Origin: Neoceratodus forsteri
Lineage: Eukaryota > Chordata > Ceratodontiformes > Ceratodontidae
DNA length: 64,000 nt
Assembly: GCA_016271365.2 (NCBI GenBank)
Contig: CM057452.1
Coordinates: 1,246,415,001-1,246,479,000, forward strand
Direction: 5' to 3'
Every line of letters begins with the position of its first letter. Position 1 is the stretch's first letter. Below, in pieces: positions 9,230 through 19,151 of the stretch. The notes under the pieces are model-generated. The model saw only the letters and a program-made list of their open reading frames with translations. It was not told where the DNA came from and searched no databases. A program made the position numbers and the translations under genes.

Positions 9230-9298
9230 ATTCATAGAGTCATAGGATTTATACAAGTTCAGTAGGTATTTCTACCTTTTATGAACTCGCCACACAAA

Positions 9299-10164
9299 TC
9301 ATGGGTGGAAACCATATTTCAAATGTCCCATATAATTATCTAAATTGGTTTTAAATGATGTCATTGTATTACTAAGTACTACGTTAACTGGAAGGTTATT
9401 CCTTATATATATTACCCTTTGAGTGTACCAATTGTTTCTTTTAACAGTGTTGTTATTTGTATCTTTAAGTTTGAGTATGTGCGATCTGGTATTTATAGTA
9501 GTGATATTTTTCTGTAATCCTATTGTTTCTAACATTATATCACTCTGAAAAGCTTTATATGTCAGGCATAGCTCTCCTCGAAGCCTCCTATAGTCCATAG
9601 AATAAAGGCCTACTTTTTTTAATCTAGTTTCGTAATCCATATTTTGAATGGATATTATTTCCTTTTTTGTTCTTCTTTGGATATTTTCAATTAATTTCTT
9701 CTTTTTAATTATATACGGAGCAGTGACTGAAGAGCAATATTCCAAATGAGATCTAATGAGACCAGTGTATAATGGCAGCAGAACTCTAACGTCTCTACTT
9801 TTGATATTCCTTAATATACAATTTAATATTTTGTTACCTTTTTTAACAGCAGTAATTGTGTGTATATTAAATGTAAAGTCATTAAAAAGTGTTACCCCTA
9901 AATCCTTTTCTTGTTCTGTTGTTTCCAGATTTATGTTATTAATAGTATATGTAAAACATGGGTTATGTTTACCTAAATGCATGACCTTACATTTAGATTC
10001 ATTAAACAGAAGTCCCTTTTTCTTGGACCATTCTACTAAGTATGTTAGATTATTTTGCATTTCCTTAGCGGAATTTGCGTTATTAGTGATGCTACCTATT
10101 TTACAGTCATCCGCAAATTTAACTAGCCAGTAAGAGCTGTTTAAAGGACACATGGATGAAATAA
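9299..10164 (-). pseudogene. CR1-like ORF2: RT catalytic end and C-terminal domain
   Basis: About 285 open codons hold WLVKFADDCKIG, the FADD catalytic box of LINE RTs, then a thumb region with SKCKVMHLGKHNP and KDLGVTLFND, the RSHLEYCSSV segment, NIQRRTKKEI and a long C-terminal domain ending LKYGFHP. Both active-site Asp are kept. The frame begins exactly where the L2-like insertion stops; the missing N-terminal codons continue at 14,102 on the far side of the insert. The stop is just upstream of the 3' end near 9,230. Confidence 0.9.
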
Positions 10165-10166
10165 GT

Positions 10167-10390
10167 ACTCGGGACAATCAAGCAACTGAAGCAACACAAG
10201 CAGCTCACCTGAGTAGCTGAGGAAGCCGAATCTCCAGCCTGATAACTTTCGAGGCAGCTCCCCCCCCCCAAGCTAGGCACTCGGGACAATCAAGCAACTG
10301 AAGCAACACAAGCAGCTCACCTGAGTAGCTGAGGAGCCGAATCTCCAGCCTGATAACTTCGAGGTAAAGAGGCCTCTTCTCTTAGTCTGG
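10167..10390 (+). repeat. Two 112-bp tandem units at the 5' end of the L2-like LINE
   Basis: ACTCGGGACAATCAAGCAAC begins units at 10,167 and 10,279. The second repeats the first with a few indels over about 100 bases, ending GATAACTTCGAGG. A C-run (10,260-10,269) separates them. Tandem 5' monomers commonly act as LINE promoters; that role is inference. Confidence 0.85.
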
Positions 10391-10855
10391 ACGCCGCCTG
10401 CAGAGGGTGCTAGCCCGGCGGCATAAGCGCCGTCTGCCCACCGGCTCCAACCACCCTCCCACCCAGGCGGCTGTCAATTTTAGGATCCACCCATGACATC
10501 ACATCCGGTGACATCACATCCTGTTGCCCAGACCTATCTCCCCTTACTTCCCATTTGCAGGTTATACCTGCTGGCCACTAGAGGGACCTATGTCCCTCAC
10601 TGCTTCCTACTCCTACCTGTCAGCACTACTTCCTGGGATCTTGCTCACCACAATGTATTGGCCCTGCCTCATGCTCTGCCTGTGCCTATCCCCACTAGCA
10701 GTGCACTTACCCACTTACCCATCTGCTAGTCCGCACTGTGCCTAGCACCCTCCCTCCCTTGCTCCTGAACCTGCTCTCCTGCCCCTTGGGACCTCTGTGT
10801 GTCCCCGTCCTCCCTGCCCTCCCCCTAGCTTTCTCTTCACCTCAAGCACATCTGG

Positions 10856-11278
10856 GTGTCTTCTTATTCTTGCTTTCCCTTCCTGTGCCTCCCTGCCCAC
10901 CCCTGCTCCCTTAGCCTCCCTCACCCCCATGTCAATCGTAGGAAAACCTCTCACCATCTCCCAGCCAGGGTGTTAGTCATGCTGCTACTCCTGTCGGGGA
11001 ACATTCATCCAAACCCTGGCCCGGTTCCCAGGAGCTCCCCAACTTGCACCACAGGCCTATGCATGGTCTCCATGAATATCTGTAGCCTCCTAAAAAGGTT
11101 TGACTCACTACAATGCCTGGTCACATCAATTAACCCTGATGTCATCACCCTGGTTGAGACTTGGCTGTCGAAATCCTCCCTGACTCCTAGTCTCCCTTCC
11201 TGGTTTCACCTTTTCGGTCCGACTGTGTTGGGAGGCGGGGTGGCGGCTCGCTGTTATGTCAAGAATCTCACATACTAG
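10856..11278 (+). pseudogene. L2-like ORF2 start with 2A-like motif and endonuclease N-terminus
   Basis: A 140-codon open frame. Residues 43-56 read LLLLSGNIHPNPGP, close to the 2A ribosome-skipping motif (D-[V/I]-E-x-NPGP) described at the N-terminus of several LINE ORFs. Just after it, SMNICSLLKRFDSL and DVITLVETWLS give the start of the APE endonuclease, including the catalytic Glu of ETW, and LGGGVAA matches the GGGVA turn. A stop at 11,276-11,278 cuts the domain. The real start codon is uncertain; the Met at 10,982 minus three (residue 42) is another candidate. Confidence 0.8.
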
Positions 11279-12119
11279 CCTGCCCGCTCCCATCCTTGAC
11301 TCCAGGGCCCAGGCGCTTACGCTGAAACTAACCCCTGACCCTTTAAAGGGACCCTTTATCTGACTACTGCATACGTGCCCCCAGGGAAAACGCAGGCCAT
11401 TGCCTCTCTTACAGAATACCTTACCTCTCTACCTCCTTCCACTAGATCAAATTCTGGTGGGTGACTTAAATGTCAACTGGTTCAGCCCTCCTCCTCCTCT
11501 ACCGAGACTCCTTTTCTGCAATAGACCTAACACAACTAGTTACCCACCCTACCAGGACTAACCCCAAGAGGCTCCAGTACCCTGCTTGATGTGGTACTCA
11601 CCAACCGCCCCTAATCGGATCCCCAATGTACAAGTCCTCCCAGACTCTCTCAGTGATCACTCCCCCATTCTATTCCACTGGTCATCCTCAGTCCCCAAAC
11701 CCATAGCACAGTTCACATGCCGGCGGCGTCTAATATCTGGTGAACTGATAAAACTTAAGGAACTTCTGTCCCAAATTGACTGGTCTCCTATACAGGCAAC
11801 TCCTGACATCGACACAGCTCTCTCCTTCTTTACCCAAACTTTTAATAATGCCTGTGATATCTTTGCCCCAATGTTGACCCGCCGTTCTAAAAGGCAGAAT
11901 GCCCCCTGGGTAACCCCAGCTTTGATCCACCAGCTCAAACATAGGGACAACCTATGGCACCGTGCCATTGAGACTGGCCGGCCCAATGACAGGCGGTTAT
12001 ATGCTGCCACCCGAAACAAGTGCACTCGGGCCATCAGAAAGGCCAAGTCTGAGCACTATCGGTCCTCACTCACTGCCTCATGGGGGAACCCCAGAACCTT
12101 CTGGGATAACATTAAATAG
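11279..12119 (+). pseudogene. L2-like ORF2: endonuclease C-terminal half and linker
   Basis: Frames are broken up to 11,585. GTLYLTTAYVPPGK and VGDLNVNWF (with the GDxN active-site motif) are readable near 11,345-11,485. From 11,586 an open stretch gives VLTNRP-like context, then LPDSLSDHSPILFHW with the SDH motif that closes APE nucleases, then a basic linker rich in Arg/Lys to 12,119. The linker resembles the LKHRDNLWHRAIETG blocks that precede RT in L2-type LINEs. Several indels make it inactive. Confidence 0.8.
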
Positions 12120-12252
12120 TTAAATGGGACTGCACACTCCCCCCACCCACCCAGATCAACATTAATGGTGTGATCTCCTCAGACCCAGCCCTCATAGCCA
12201 ACCACCTCAACACCTCATTCACTGACCTTAGCCCTATCCTCCTACAAATTTT

Positions 12253-13290
12253 TTGACCCTTCTCCCCAGCACCTGCCGTAAATCTTTTCTTGCCTTATTT
12301 TCTCCTCCCCATGTTTCTGCCCAAGAACTTAGGCGCACCTTGTCACTGCCCTCAAGAGTAATAGTACAGGCAGTGACACCCTGGATCCGTGTATCCTATG
12401 GCTGGTCTCAGACACAGTCCTTACCCGATCACATGCCTCATCAACCACTCTCTTTGCCTGGGGAAGGTTCCAACTGCCTGAAAGTTGCCACTGTCACCCC
12501 TGTCTTTAAAGGTGGTGATAGGACTGTGGCTGGAAACTATCGACTGATCTCCATTCTCTCTCTCTCTCCAGGCCTTGGAAAAAGTGGTGGCCTCTCAAAT
12601 CTCTGACTACCTCTCCACCTACAATGTCCTTTGTCCTGAGCAGCATGGCTAGGCAGGGCCACAGTGCCAACACAGCCCTCCTAGAGTTCTCCAACTTTCT
12701 CCACTCCTCCTTAGACACTGGTTCTCTGGCTGGTGCTGTCTTCATTGACCTCAAAGCTTTCAACACTGTCTCCCACCCCTCCTTCTTGATGCCCTTAGTC
12801 TCTCTGGTTTTGCTGCTGGGCCTATCTCCTGGTGCACCAGTTATCTATCTGACCACTCACAGCATGTAAAAATTAATGGGACCTACTCAGACATCTGTCC
12901 CATCTTTTCTGGGGTTCCCCAGGGCTCCATTCTGGGCCCTTACTATTCTCCCTTTACCTTAACACCCTTCCACGCTCTTGCTCGGTAAACTCATTCAATT
13001 ATGCAGCTGATGATGCAGTCATCTTTGCCTCAAGTAAACCCTATTGCGCTCCAGGACTCACTGCAGAAGTCCTTCACTGAAACCGAGGGCTGGTTCAAGG
13101 AACATAGATTGGTGATAAATCTTAAAAAACAAAAACCATGTTCTTCACTCATCCCCAAAACAAGTCCTGCAACTTCAAACTCCTCATTCACTCTGGGTCC
13201 TCTTTCCCTCGAACAAGTTTGCTCCTATAAATACCTAGGGATCCATTTGACCCCTCCCTATCCTTCCATGGACACATCGCTGCCCTAGCC
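12253..13290 (+). pseudogene. L2-like ORF2 reverse transcriptase
   Basis: Pieces in three frames cover the RT. AVFIDLKAFNTVSH (12,736 on) matches the L2 motif xFLDLSKAFDTVxH, with the second Asp position read as Asn; GVPQGSILGP follows near 12,912. AADDAVIFASS (about 13,004-13,036) is the FADD-type catalytic box. YKYLGIHL follows at about 13,225. Upstream, KVATVTPVFKGGD and NYRLIS are the usual entry motifs. Multiple frameshifts and stops show decay. Confidence 0.8.
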
Positions 13291-13385
13291 ACTGCCACTA
13301 ATATCCGATTGGGCATCTTACACGGTATAAACACTGCCTCCCCAGAGGCTCTTGACTCCATGTCACCTCCTCTATCCTGTCCCTA

Positions 13386-13898
13386 GTGGACTATGGACTG
13401 CCGGTGTATGGTGCTGCTGATCAGACCGCACTCCATAAAATTCGCACTACTCTGAATAAGGCCTGCAGGTTAATTACTGGAGCACCTAGGCTGACACACA
13501 CCTGTCTACTGTACGCTAAAGCGCTGGTACTTGATCTTGATGAGTGCCTCAAATATCTGACCTGTACCCTTACAAAAAAGACCCTCCTTGGGCTAGCCCC
13601 ACCAGGATTGACCACCACCATACGCCGCTCTGTTCCACTAGTTCATACTCGGACCTCTGGGAAAACCTCTCTTGTTATCCCTAGAGCTAGGACCTCTCAC
13701 GGCCAAAGAACCTTCAGCTTTAGGGCCCCCTCCTGGTTCAACACACTGCCCCCCTCCATCTCCGAAGCTCCAACTATATCGTGCTTCAAAACTTCATTAC
13801 GTAACCACCTTATTAACACCGATGCTGTAACTCGCTCAGTCAAAGCATACTCAATACTTATGACAAAGCTTATTACTAAGCTGCTAAGGACAACATAA
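13386..13898 (+). pseudogene. L2-like ORF2 C-terminal domain
   Basis: A 170-codon open frame begins DYGLPVYGAAD and contains the LNKACRLITGAPR segment and, near the end, FSFRAPSWFNTLPPSI followed by FKTSLRNHL. These are the closing motifs of L2-type LINE proteins. The stop at 13,896-13,898 is followed by about 170 bases of 3' UTR and the A-rich tail. Confidence 0.85.
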
Positions 13899-14101
13899 CT
13901 CTGGTATTGTGTGCATCAATCCTACCTGTACCAGCTTGTTTGTATCTATGTCTTAAGTTACTGTTATACTTATGTGTTGTACTGTTATACTGTGTATTTT
14001 CGTTTGTCTTACTGTGACAAGGTACCTTTGTAAATGAGCCTATGGCTCAAAGGTTTTCCAAACTGCTGTTTAAATAAAATAAAAAAAATAAAAATAAAAA
14101 G

Positions 14102-15217
14102 TATATTAAAAAGGGTTGGGCCCAATACCAAGCCCTGAGGAACACTGCTAGTAACGGGACCCCATGCTGACATATGGCCCTTCACTGATACCTGTTGTGA
14201 CCTATTTGATAGCCAAGCATGTATCCATCTAATAATTACAGGGTGGATATTCAATTTCTCCAATTCTGATATAAGTATTTGATGTGATACTGAGTCAAAT
14301 GCCTTGGAAAAGTCAAAAAAAATTATATCCACTGATAGGCCATTGTCCAAGGCTTCCCTAACTGCTCCAAAAAATACAAGAGATTTGTCTGACAAGATCT
14401 GTTCTTAACAAAACATGCTGGTAAACATCAATATGGTTTTTTTATCAACTAAATAGTTTGATATTCTATTCTTTAATATACTTTCAAGCAATTTACAGAT
14501 TCCATCTGTTAAACTTATGGGCCTATAGTTTTGCTAAGCACTTTTACTACCATCTTTGTGTATAGATATAACTATAGCTCTATTCCATAGTGGCACCATT
14601 TGCCCTGTACTCATTGACAAATTAAATATTAATGTCAGTGGTCCTACCAATAATTCCTTTAAATTAATTATGAATAATGGAGGGATGCCGTCTGGGCCAG
14701 GTGTTCCGCTATTCTTCAAAATATTTATTGCTTCTAACACTTCATTCTCAGATATAGGATTAAAGGAAATTTTCATAGATTTATCACATACAGACTCCAC
14801 ACAATTTGGTTTAAAGACATTTATAAAATAGTTATTCAAGGTATTTTCAATTTCTGTCTCATCAGTTATTATCCCAACTGAGGACTGTAATGGTCCTACA
14901 GAAGGACTGTTTTTTTTTAATGAACCGATATAATTATAAAATGATTTTTTATTATCTTTAACAGAATTTGCAAGTGTCTCTTCTAGATGCCTTTTTTGCT
15001 TTATTATCATATTCTTACTTTTATTTGCAACTTGTTTATACCTGTCCCAGTTAGAGCTGTTTTTATTTTTCTTAAATTTTTTATATAACCGTTGCTTTTT
15101 TGCCAAGATTTTCTTTATATTGGTATTCCACCATAAAGGAGATCTTCGGTTTTTTTTATATATATTTCCTTCTAACAGGTACACATAATTTAATGCTTGT
15201 TTGTATTTTTGACACAA
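14102..15217 (-). pseudogene. CR1-like ORF2: linker and RT N-terminal part
   Basis: From 15,217 down, a lysine-rich linker (NRRSPLWWNTNIKK, LYKKFKKNKNSSNW) leads to the RT entry: NSGTPGPDGIPPLFI, PLWNRAIVISIHKDGS, and after a break at about 14,400-14,534, DIIFFDFSKAFDSVSH with the first catalytic Asp, then VPQGLVLGPTLFN. The frame meets the L2-like insert at 14,102 in the middle of LGPTLFNIL, and the other side resumes at 10,164. At least one frameshift separates the two pieces. Confidence 0.85.
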
Positions 15218-16129
15218 ATTTATTATAGACTAGATTAATGTTATTTTCAATAAGTTCAGAAGCCCAATTCCATTTCTCTAAATATTGTTTTATTTTTGTA
15301 TAATTAACGTTTTTAAAGTCTCTTACTATTGTACAGCCTGAGGTTTCAGAAGAGTAAGTTAGATTCATTATTGTAAGGATCATATTATGATCGCTGTTAG
15401 CAAGTGGATGTTTAATAGTGATTTTTGAATCTGAATTTTCTATATTAGAGAAGATCAAATCTAGTATGTTATTGCCTCTTGTAGGTGATTTAACCAATTG
15501 GTTCAAGTTGTTTATAGTTATAAGGTCAAAAAAAGCACAGTCTATTATTGAACTACCTTTTAAGTTATTTCAATCAATATTCAGGAAGTTAAAATCCCCC
15601 AAAAGTAGACAGTCTTTATATAGCAAATTGTCCTCTATGTTAGTTAGAAATAATTGATTTTCTTCTTTACTTATGTTTGGTGATCTATGTCCAAGTCCCA
15701 CAGTGATAGTGTGATCCATTGTAAATTTTATTTTAATCCTGATTAGTTCACTTATACTATCCCTATTTAGGTTGTTTATTTGGTAGCTTTTCAGTTTGTT
15801 GTTTATGTATAATACTATTCTGCCTCCTCTAGTGTTCGAGTGACTTTTTCAAACTTAGAATAACCTACTATTTCAGTTGCCAAATAGTCATCTTTAAACC
15901 ATGTTTCAGTCACTCCACATATGTCGATATTATTAGTATGTAAAAAATCAGATAGTTCCTCTATTTTATTAAAGAGACTTCTTGCATTTAAGAGTAATAT
16001 ATTCATTTTGGTAGTTACTGGCTTATTTACATCGAGATTATTTACAGTTACAGAATCTTTGGCTTTAAAAATAGCTATATTGCCCAATTTTTTATCACCA
16101 AAAATCTTTTTAGTATTGAGAGAATCCAA
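15156..16129 (-). pseudogene. CR1-like ORF2 APE endonuclease
   Basis: The N-terminal piece (15,815-16,129) has MNILLLNARSLFNKIEEL and DICGVTETWF with the catalytic Glu; the C-terminal piece (15,156-15,506) begins NQLVKSPTRGNNILDLIFSN and has PLANSDHNMI with the closing SDH motif. Between them (15,507-15,814) the frame is lost, though a DFNFLNI-like GDxN region is suggested near 15,590. The start at 16,129 lies about 20 bases after the ORF1 stop, as in other CR1 elements. Confidence 0.85.
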
Positions 16130-16149
16130 AACAATAGGATCCCCAGGGA

Positions 16150-17333
16150 TTAGTTTAAAGAATTTTGAATGTGAGACAGTATCTGTTTCCCTAATAGGGC
16201 ATTACCTCTCCTGCTTGGATGTAGCCCATCCTTTGAAAATAGTTCTTCCCTAAAAATAAAATCTTCCCAATGCATTATATACCCTATCTCTTGTTTCAAA
16301 CACCATCTTCTCAGCCAACTTTTTAATGCTTTGATTTTATTTTGATTAAATTCAGAAGCTTTAGGTATCAGTAACATTTCAGAAAAGGTAATATTACAAT
16401 TTAATTCAACCAATTTATTTGTCATTGAAACAAAATCTTGTTTGATTTTGGTTAATGGTTCTCTTAATACATTGTTAGCCCCAGCATGTATTATAACCTT
16501 GGGATTGTGTGTATTTGCTAATATATTATCCAACATTGAAGTGATATCACCTATTTTTGCACCTCTAAAAGAAGATATCGTTCTAAATTCTTTATCAGGA
16601 TTACAAATTTGTCTTTCGAGAAACTTAACCATAGAATCCCCCAAAACAAACAGAGGTTGAGAGTTCAAGTCCCTTTCTGGGATTGTTGGATTAGATTCAT
16701 TATTAGGAGGCGAACTATGGTTCATAGAGTTAACTAAACTGACAGTATTTTGTAAGTCAGAAGAGCCATAGAGCAATTTGTCAGCACTCAAGGGGTTTGA
16801 GTCAATCCCATTTACATCGAGGGTACTTAATATTGAGTACTGGTTTGACAGGGGCAGTGTGTAAGCTTTCGCCCTTCGTCCTTTTTTTGCTGCCCTAGAA
16901 TTAACAGTCACCCAGTCGCAATCTAAATTGCTTACTTCATTTTCTCTTGGCCTTTTTTATTGATATGTAGTGGCTCTGTTAGTGGATTTGTGTCTAACAT
17001 CTGTATTAAAGGTTCAGTTATAGGAATAAAATTGTTTGCTTGAAAATTAATCAGATCATTATTTATTGAATTTCCCATATTACAACTAGTCCCTGTCAAA
17101 GATTGTATTTGTTCCTGACTATTTGATTGGAATCTATGTGTCATAGTCTTTTGGCTAGCTTCTAAGCAGTGTAATCTGTTTCCAAATGTATCAATTTCTT
17201 GTTGAAGTTCTTCATTAATAATGCATTTATAGCTAGGTTGTTTATTTAATATATCAGCTGAAAATGAATACATGTTACAAACAGGGCATTTGATGCCAAT
17301 TTCCCCAGCTGTGGTTTTAATAAATTCAGCCAT
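16150..17333 (-). pseudogene. CR1-like ORF1: Cys-motif N-terminus and SGNH esterase
   Basis: The first open piece (16,932-17,333) starts MAEFIKTTAGEIGIKCPVC, with a CPVC pair and a later Cys reminiscent of the PHD/zinc region known in CR1 ORF1, then a coiled-coil-like stretch. The second (16,150-16,911, 253 codons) is an SGNH/GDSL-like hydrolase: FVLGDSMVKFLE with the nucleophile Ser, VIIHAGANNVLRE where GxN/GTND is expected, and KDGLHPSRRGN with the catalytic Asp-x-x-His. All triad residues appear present. A single stop and frame change at 16,911-16,931 divides the ORF. The esterase is known from CR1 elements; its role in retrotransposition is not settled. Confidence 0.85.
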
Positions 17334-17954
17334 AGTGAAAACTCATGATATATTTAAACCAGTACACAGTAAAAACTTAAATCTATTCTCAACTTTGAGT
17401 AAACTATCCTTAGATTTTGCAGTTTCTTACTTGGATGAGAAATTTCCCAGTTTCCACGCTTCCTTGCCAAACACACCTAACACTCGCTGACGCACGTGTC
17501 TTTGCACGCATCTTAATGCATGTTAAATGCTCTGCCCTGCTATTACTCTCCCTGCTCATATCAAGGCTTCTTTTAATCAGGCAGGTGACCCGGGAGCTGC
17601 TCAAATAGGTCACGTAATCCCTGAGTTCCTCAGCGTTAAAAAACACTAAATTTTAGCCCCAAATTAGTTTCTGCTGCTAGAAAGTAGCTTGTAGTGAGCA
17701 CTACTAAAATAAACTGACCCCAAAAATATTAAAAATATGCCAAAACTGAGTCTGTAGTTCTTCGTGTAACGAGGAGAACTACAGGCTCACTCTTCCTGCT
17801 TCCTGGTGCAGGGCTCTAATCAAAAGGGCACAAAGTGAAGTAATACAGTTTCTAAGACAGCGATTAGATTTTAAAATGCCACAGTTTAAATGTTTCATTC
17901 AATGTTTTAAAAATAGAACAAGCTTGGTTTTCACAAGCAGAGTTGTTTAACCAT

Positions 17955-17996
17955 AAATGAATGAATGAATGAATGAATGAATGAATGAATGAATGA
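17955..17996 (+). repeat. (AATG)n microsatellite
   Basis: About ten perfect AATG repeats end in GAGTTA. Confidence 0.95.
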
Positions 17997-18002
17997 GTTA
18001 AG

Positions 18003-18090
18003 TCTCCGAGGAAGGACTTGGTTGGTCTGAAAGCTTGGGGACATTGTTTTATTTTTGTAACATCTATGTTGGTCCAATAAAAGATATCAA
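18003..18090 (+). mobile_element. Penelope-tail-like repeat fragment
   Basis: GGTCTGAAAGCTTGGGG followed about 35 bases later by TTGGTCCAATAAAAGATATC matches the pattern at 35,060-35,120 (CTGAAAGCTTG then GGCCAATACAAGGTAAC). Repeats with this GAAAGCTT and AATAAAAGRTATC signature are common at vertebrate Penelope-like termini. Assignment is from memory of the pattern. Confidence 0.4.
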
Positions 18091-18354
18091 ACTATTTGCT
18101 TTCAGATTTGTTCTTACAAGGACCAATACAGCAACTAATCTATTTCTGTATGTATTCATGAATGAGTGATTTATAAGTGAACACATGTCTCCAGGTTAGC
18201 CATGCTTCATGTCGAAGGGTTTCACTACCTGAAGTGCCAGGGCCAGGAGTGGATGTCTGTCTGTCCATTTACACCTAATCCATTGATTTTACAATAAAGC
18301 ACTAAAGAAGGTATCAGGCATTTGGTGTGATATTTCAGCAGAGTGCAAGATTTC
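18091..18354. other. Unassigned sequence before the second minisatellite
   Basis: I see no coding motif or repeat in this stretch beyond a polyadenylation-like ACAATAAAGC near 18,290. Confidence 0.4.
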
Positions 18355-18760
18355 TGGAGGTCCTTTGGGGGAGTTCCACTAGACACCAAGGACATTGCAG
18401 CAGTCACAGGACAGGTGTTCAGGGGTGGAGGGTTTCACAAGGCACCTGGAACATTGCCAGCAGTCACAGGATATATATTCAGGGGGTTTGGGGATACTAC
18501 TAGACACCAGAGACATGTCCTATGAATTGGGGGGAAGGTGTTTGGTGGTGGGGACACCACTAGACACTAGGGAGTTGTCTTATGAATGTGGGGGGGGTGT
18601 TGTGAGGGCAGGGATGCCATTAGAACCCAGGGAGATGTGTTTCTAATATGGGATGGCTGTTCAGGGTTTGGGGTGCTACTAGACACCAGGGACATTGCCA
18701 GCAATCACAGACGGGGTGTTTGGGGCAGGGGGTGCTGATGGATGGCTGGACACCAGAGAT
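18355..18760. repeat. 60-bp minisatellite, array 2
   Basis: CCACTAGACACCA cores recur near 18,374, 18,494, 18,556, 18,614 and 18,671, about 60 bases apart, with spacers such as ATGTGTTTCTAATATGGGATGG identical in type to array 1 (6,966-7,925). Roughly seven diverged units. Confidence 0.85.
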
Positions 18761-19151
18761 GTGTCAGGCACCCACAGGATGAGCACTAAAGGGCCACCTC
18801 TCACCATGCAAATGAGCCCATAATGAGCATGCAAATGGCCCCTTAGCACCTTGCATGTCCTATGGGCTTATTTGTATGGTGTGGCTGAAAATAGCCAACA
18901 TAGCTCCAGGTGCTATCTGATCCTGGAGCACCGTCTGTCTGTGGGCTGGATACAGCCAAGGTCTGTGTCAGAGCAGCACAGTTTTACTTAGTTCTGCACC
19001 AACACAGGCTGATATTCAGTCAGATAGCACCATTCCACTATCTGACTGATTATAGCAGGAATGGGGTCAGATACTAGCACAAGCACAGCACGTACATTTG
19101 CACTGCCCTTGCACTCCATTTTTAATATCAGGGCCATGAAGGGGACTTTCT
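18761..19151. other. Unassigned stretch with a perfect 12-bp stem hairpin
   Basis: TCAGTCAGATAG (19,016-19,027) is followed after ten bases by its exact inverse CTATCTGACTGA (19,038-19,049). The rest shows no gene. Repeated CATGCAAATG phrases lie near 18,805 and 18,830. It may be part of a degraded DNA element. Confidence 0.5.

Larger units (their letters stand above)
10165..14101 (+). mobile_element. L2-like LINE, apparently full length, inserted in CR1-like RT
   Basis: It opens with two 112-bp tandem units, runs through a GC-rich leader, an ORF2 with 2A-like motif, endonuclease and RT, and ends in an A-rich tail of AAATAA-type repeats at about 14,070-14,100. Short AAGT(A) sequence on both sides (10,164-10,167 and just after the tail) fits a short target duplication. 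Removing it restores a continuous RT frame in the host LINE. All frames are broken, but every domain is present in order. Confidence 0.85.
9230..17830 (-). mobile_element. CR1-like LINE (host element), near full length, split by an L2-like insertion
   Basis: Minus strand order is 5' region (about 17,334-17,830), ORF1 with zinc-finger-like start and esterase (17,333-16,150), ORF2 endonuclease and RT (16,129-14,102), then, after the 3.9-kb insert at 10,165-14,101, RT C-terminus (10,164-9,299) and a short 3' end. ORF1 stops about 20 bases before the ORF2 start, the usual bicistronic CR1 arrangement. The coding strand is AT-rich, unlike the GC-richer CR1 copies at 47-62 kb, so this is a different CR1-related family. 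Confidence 0.85.
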
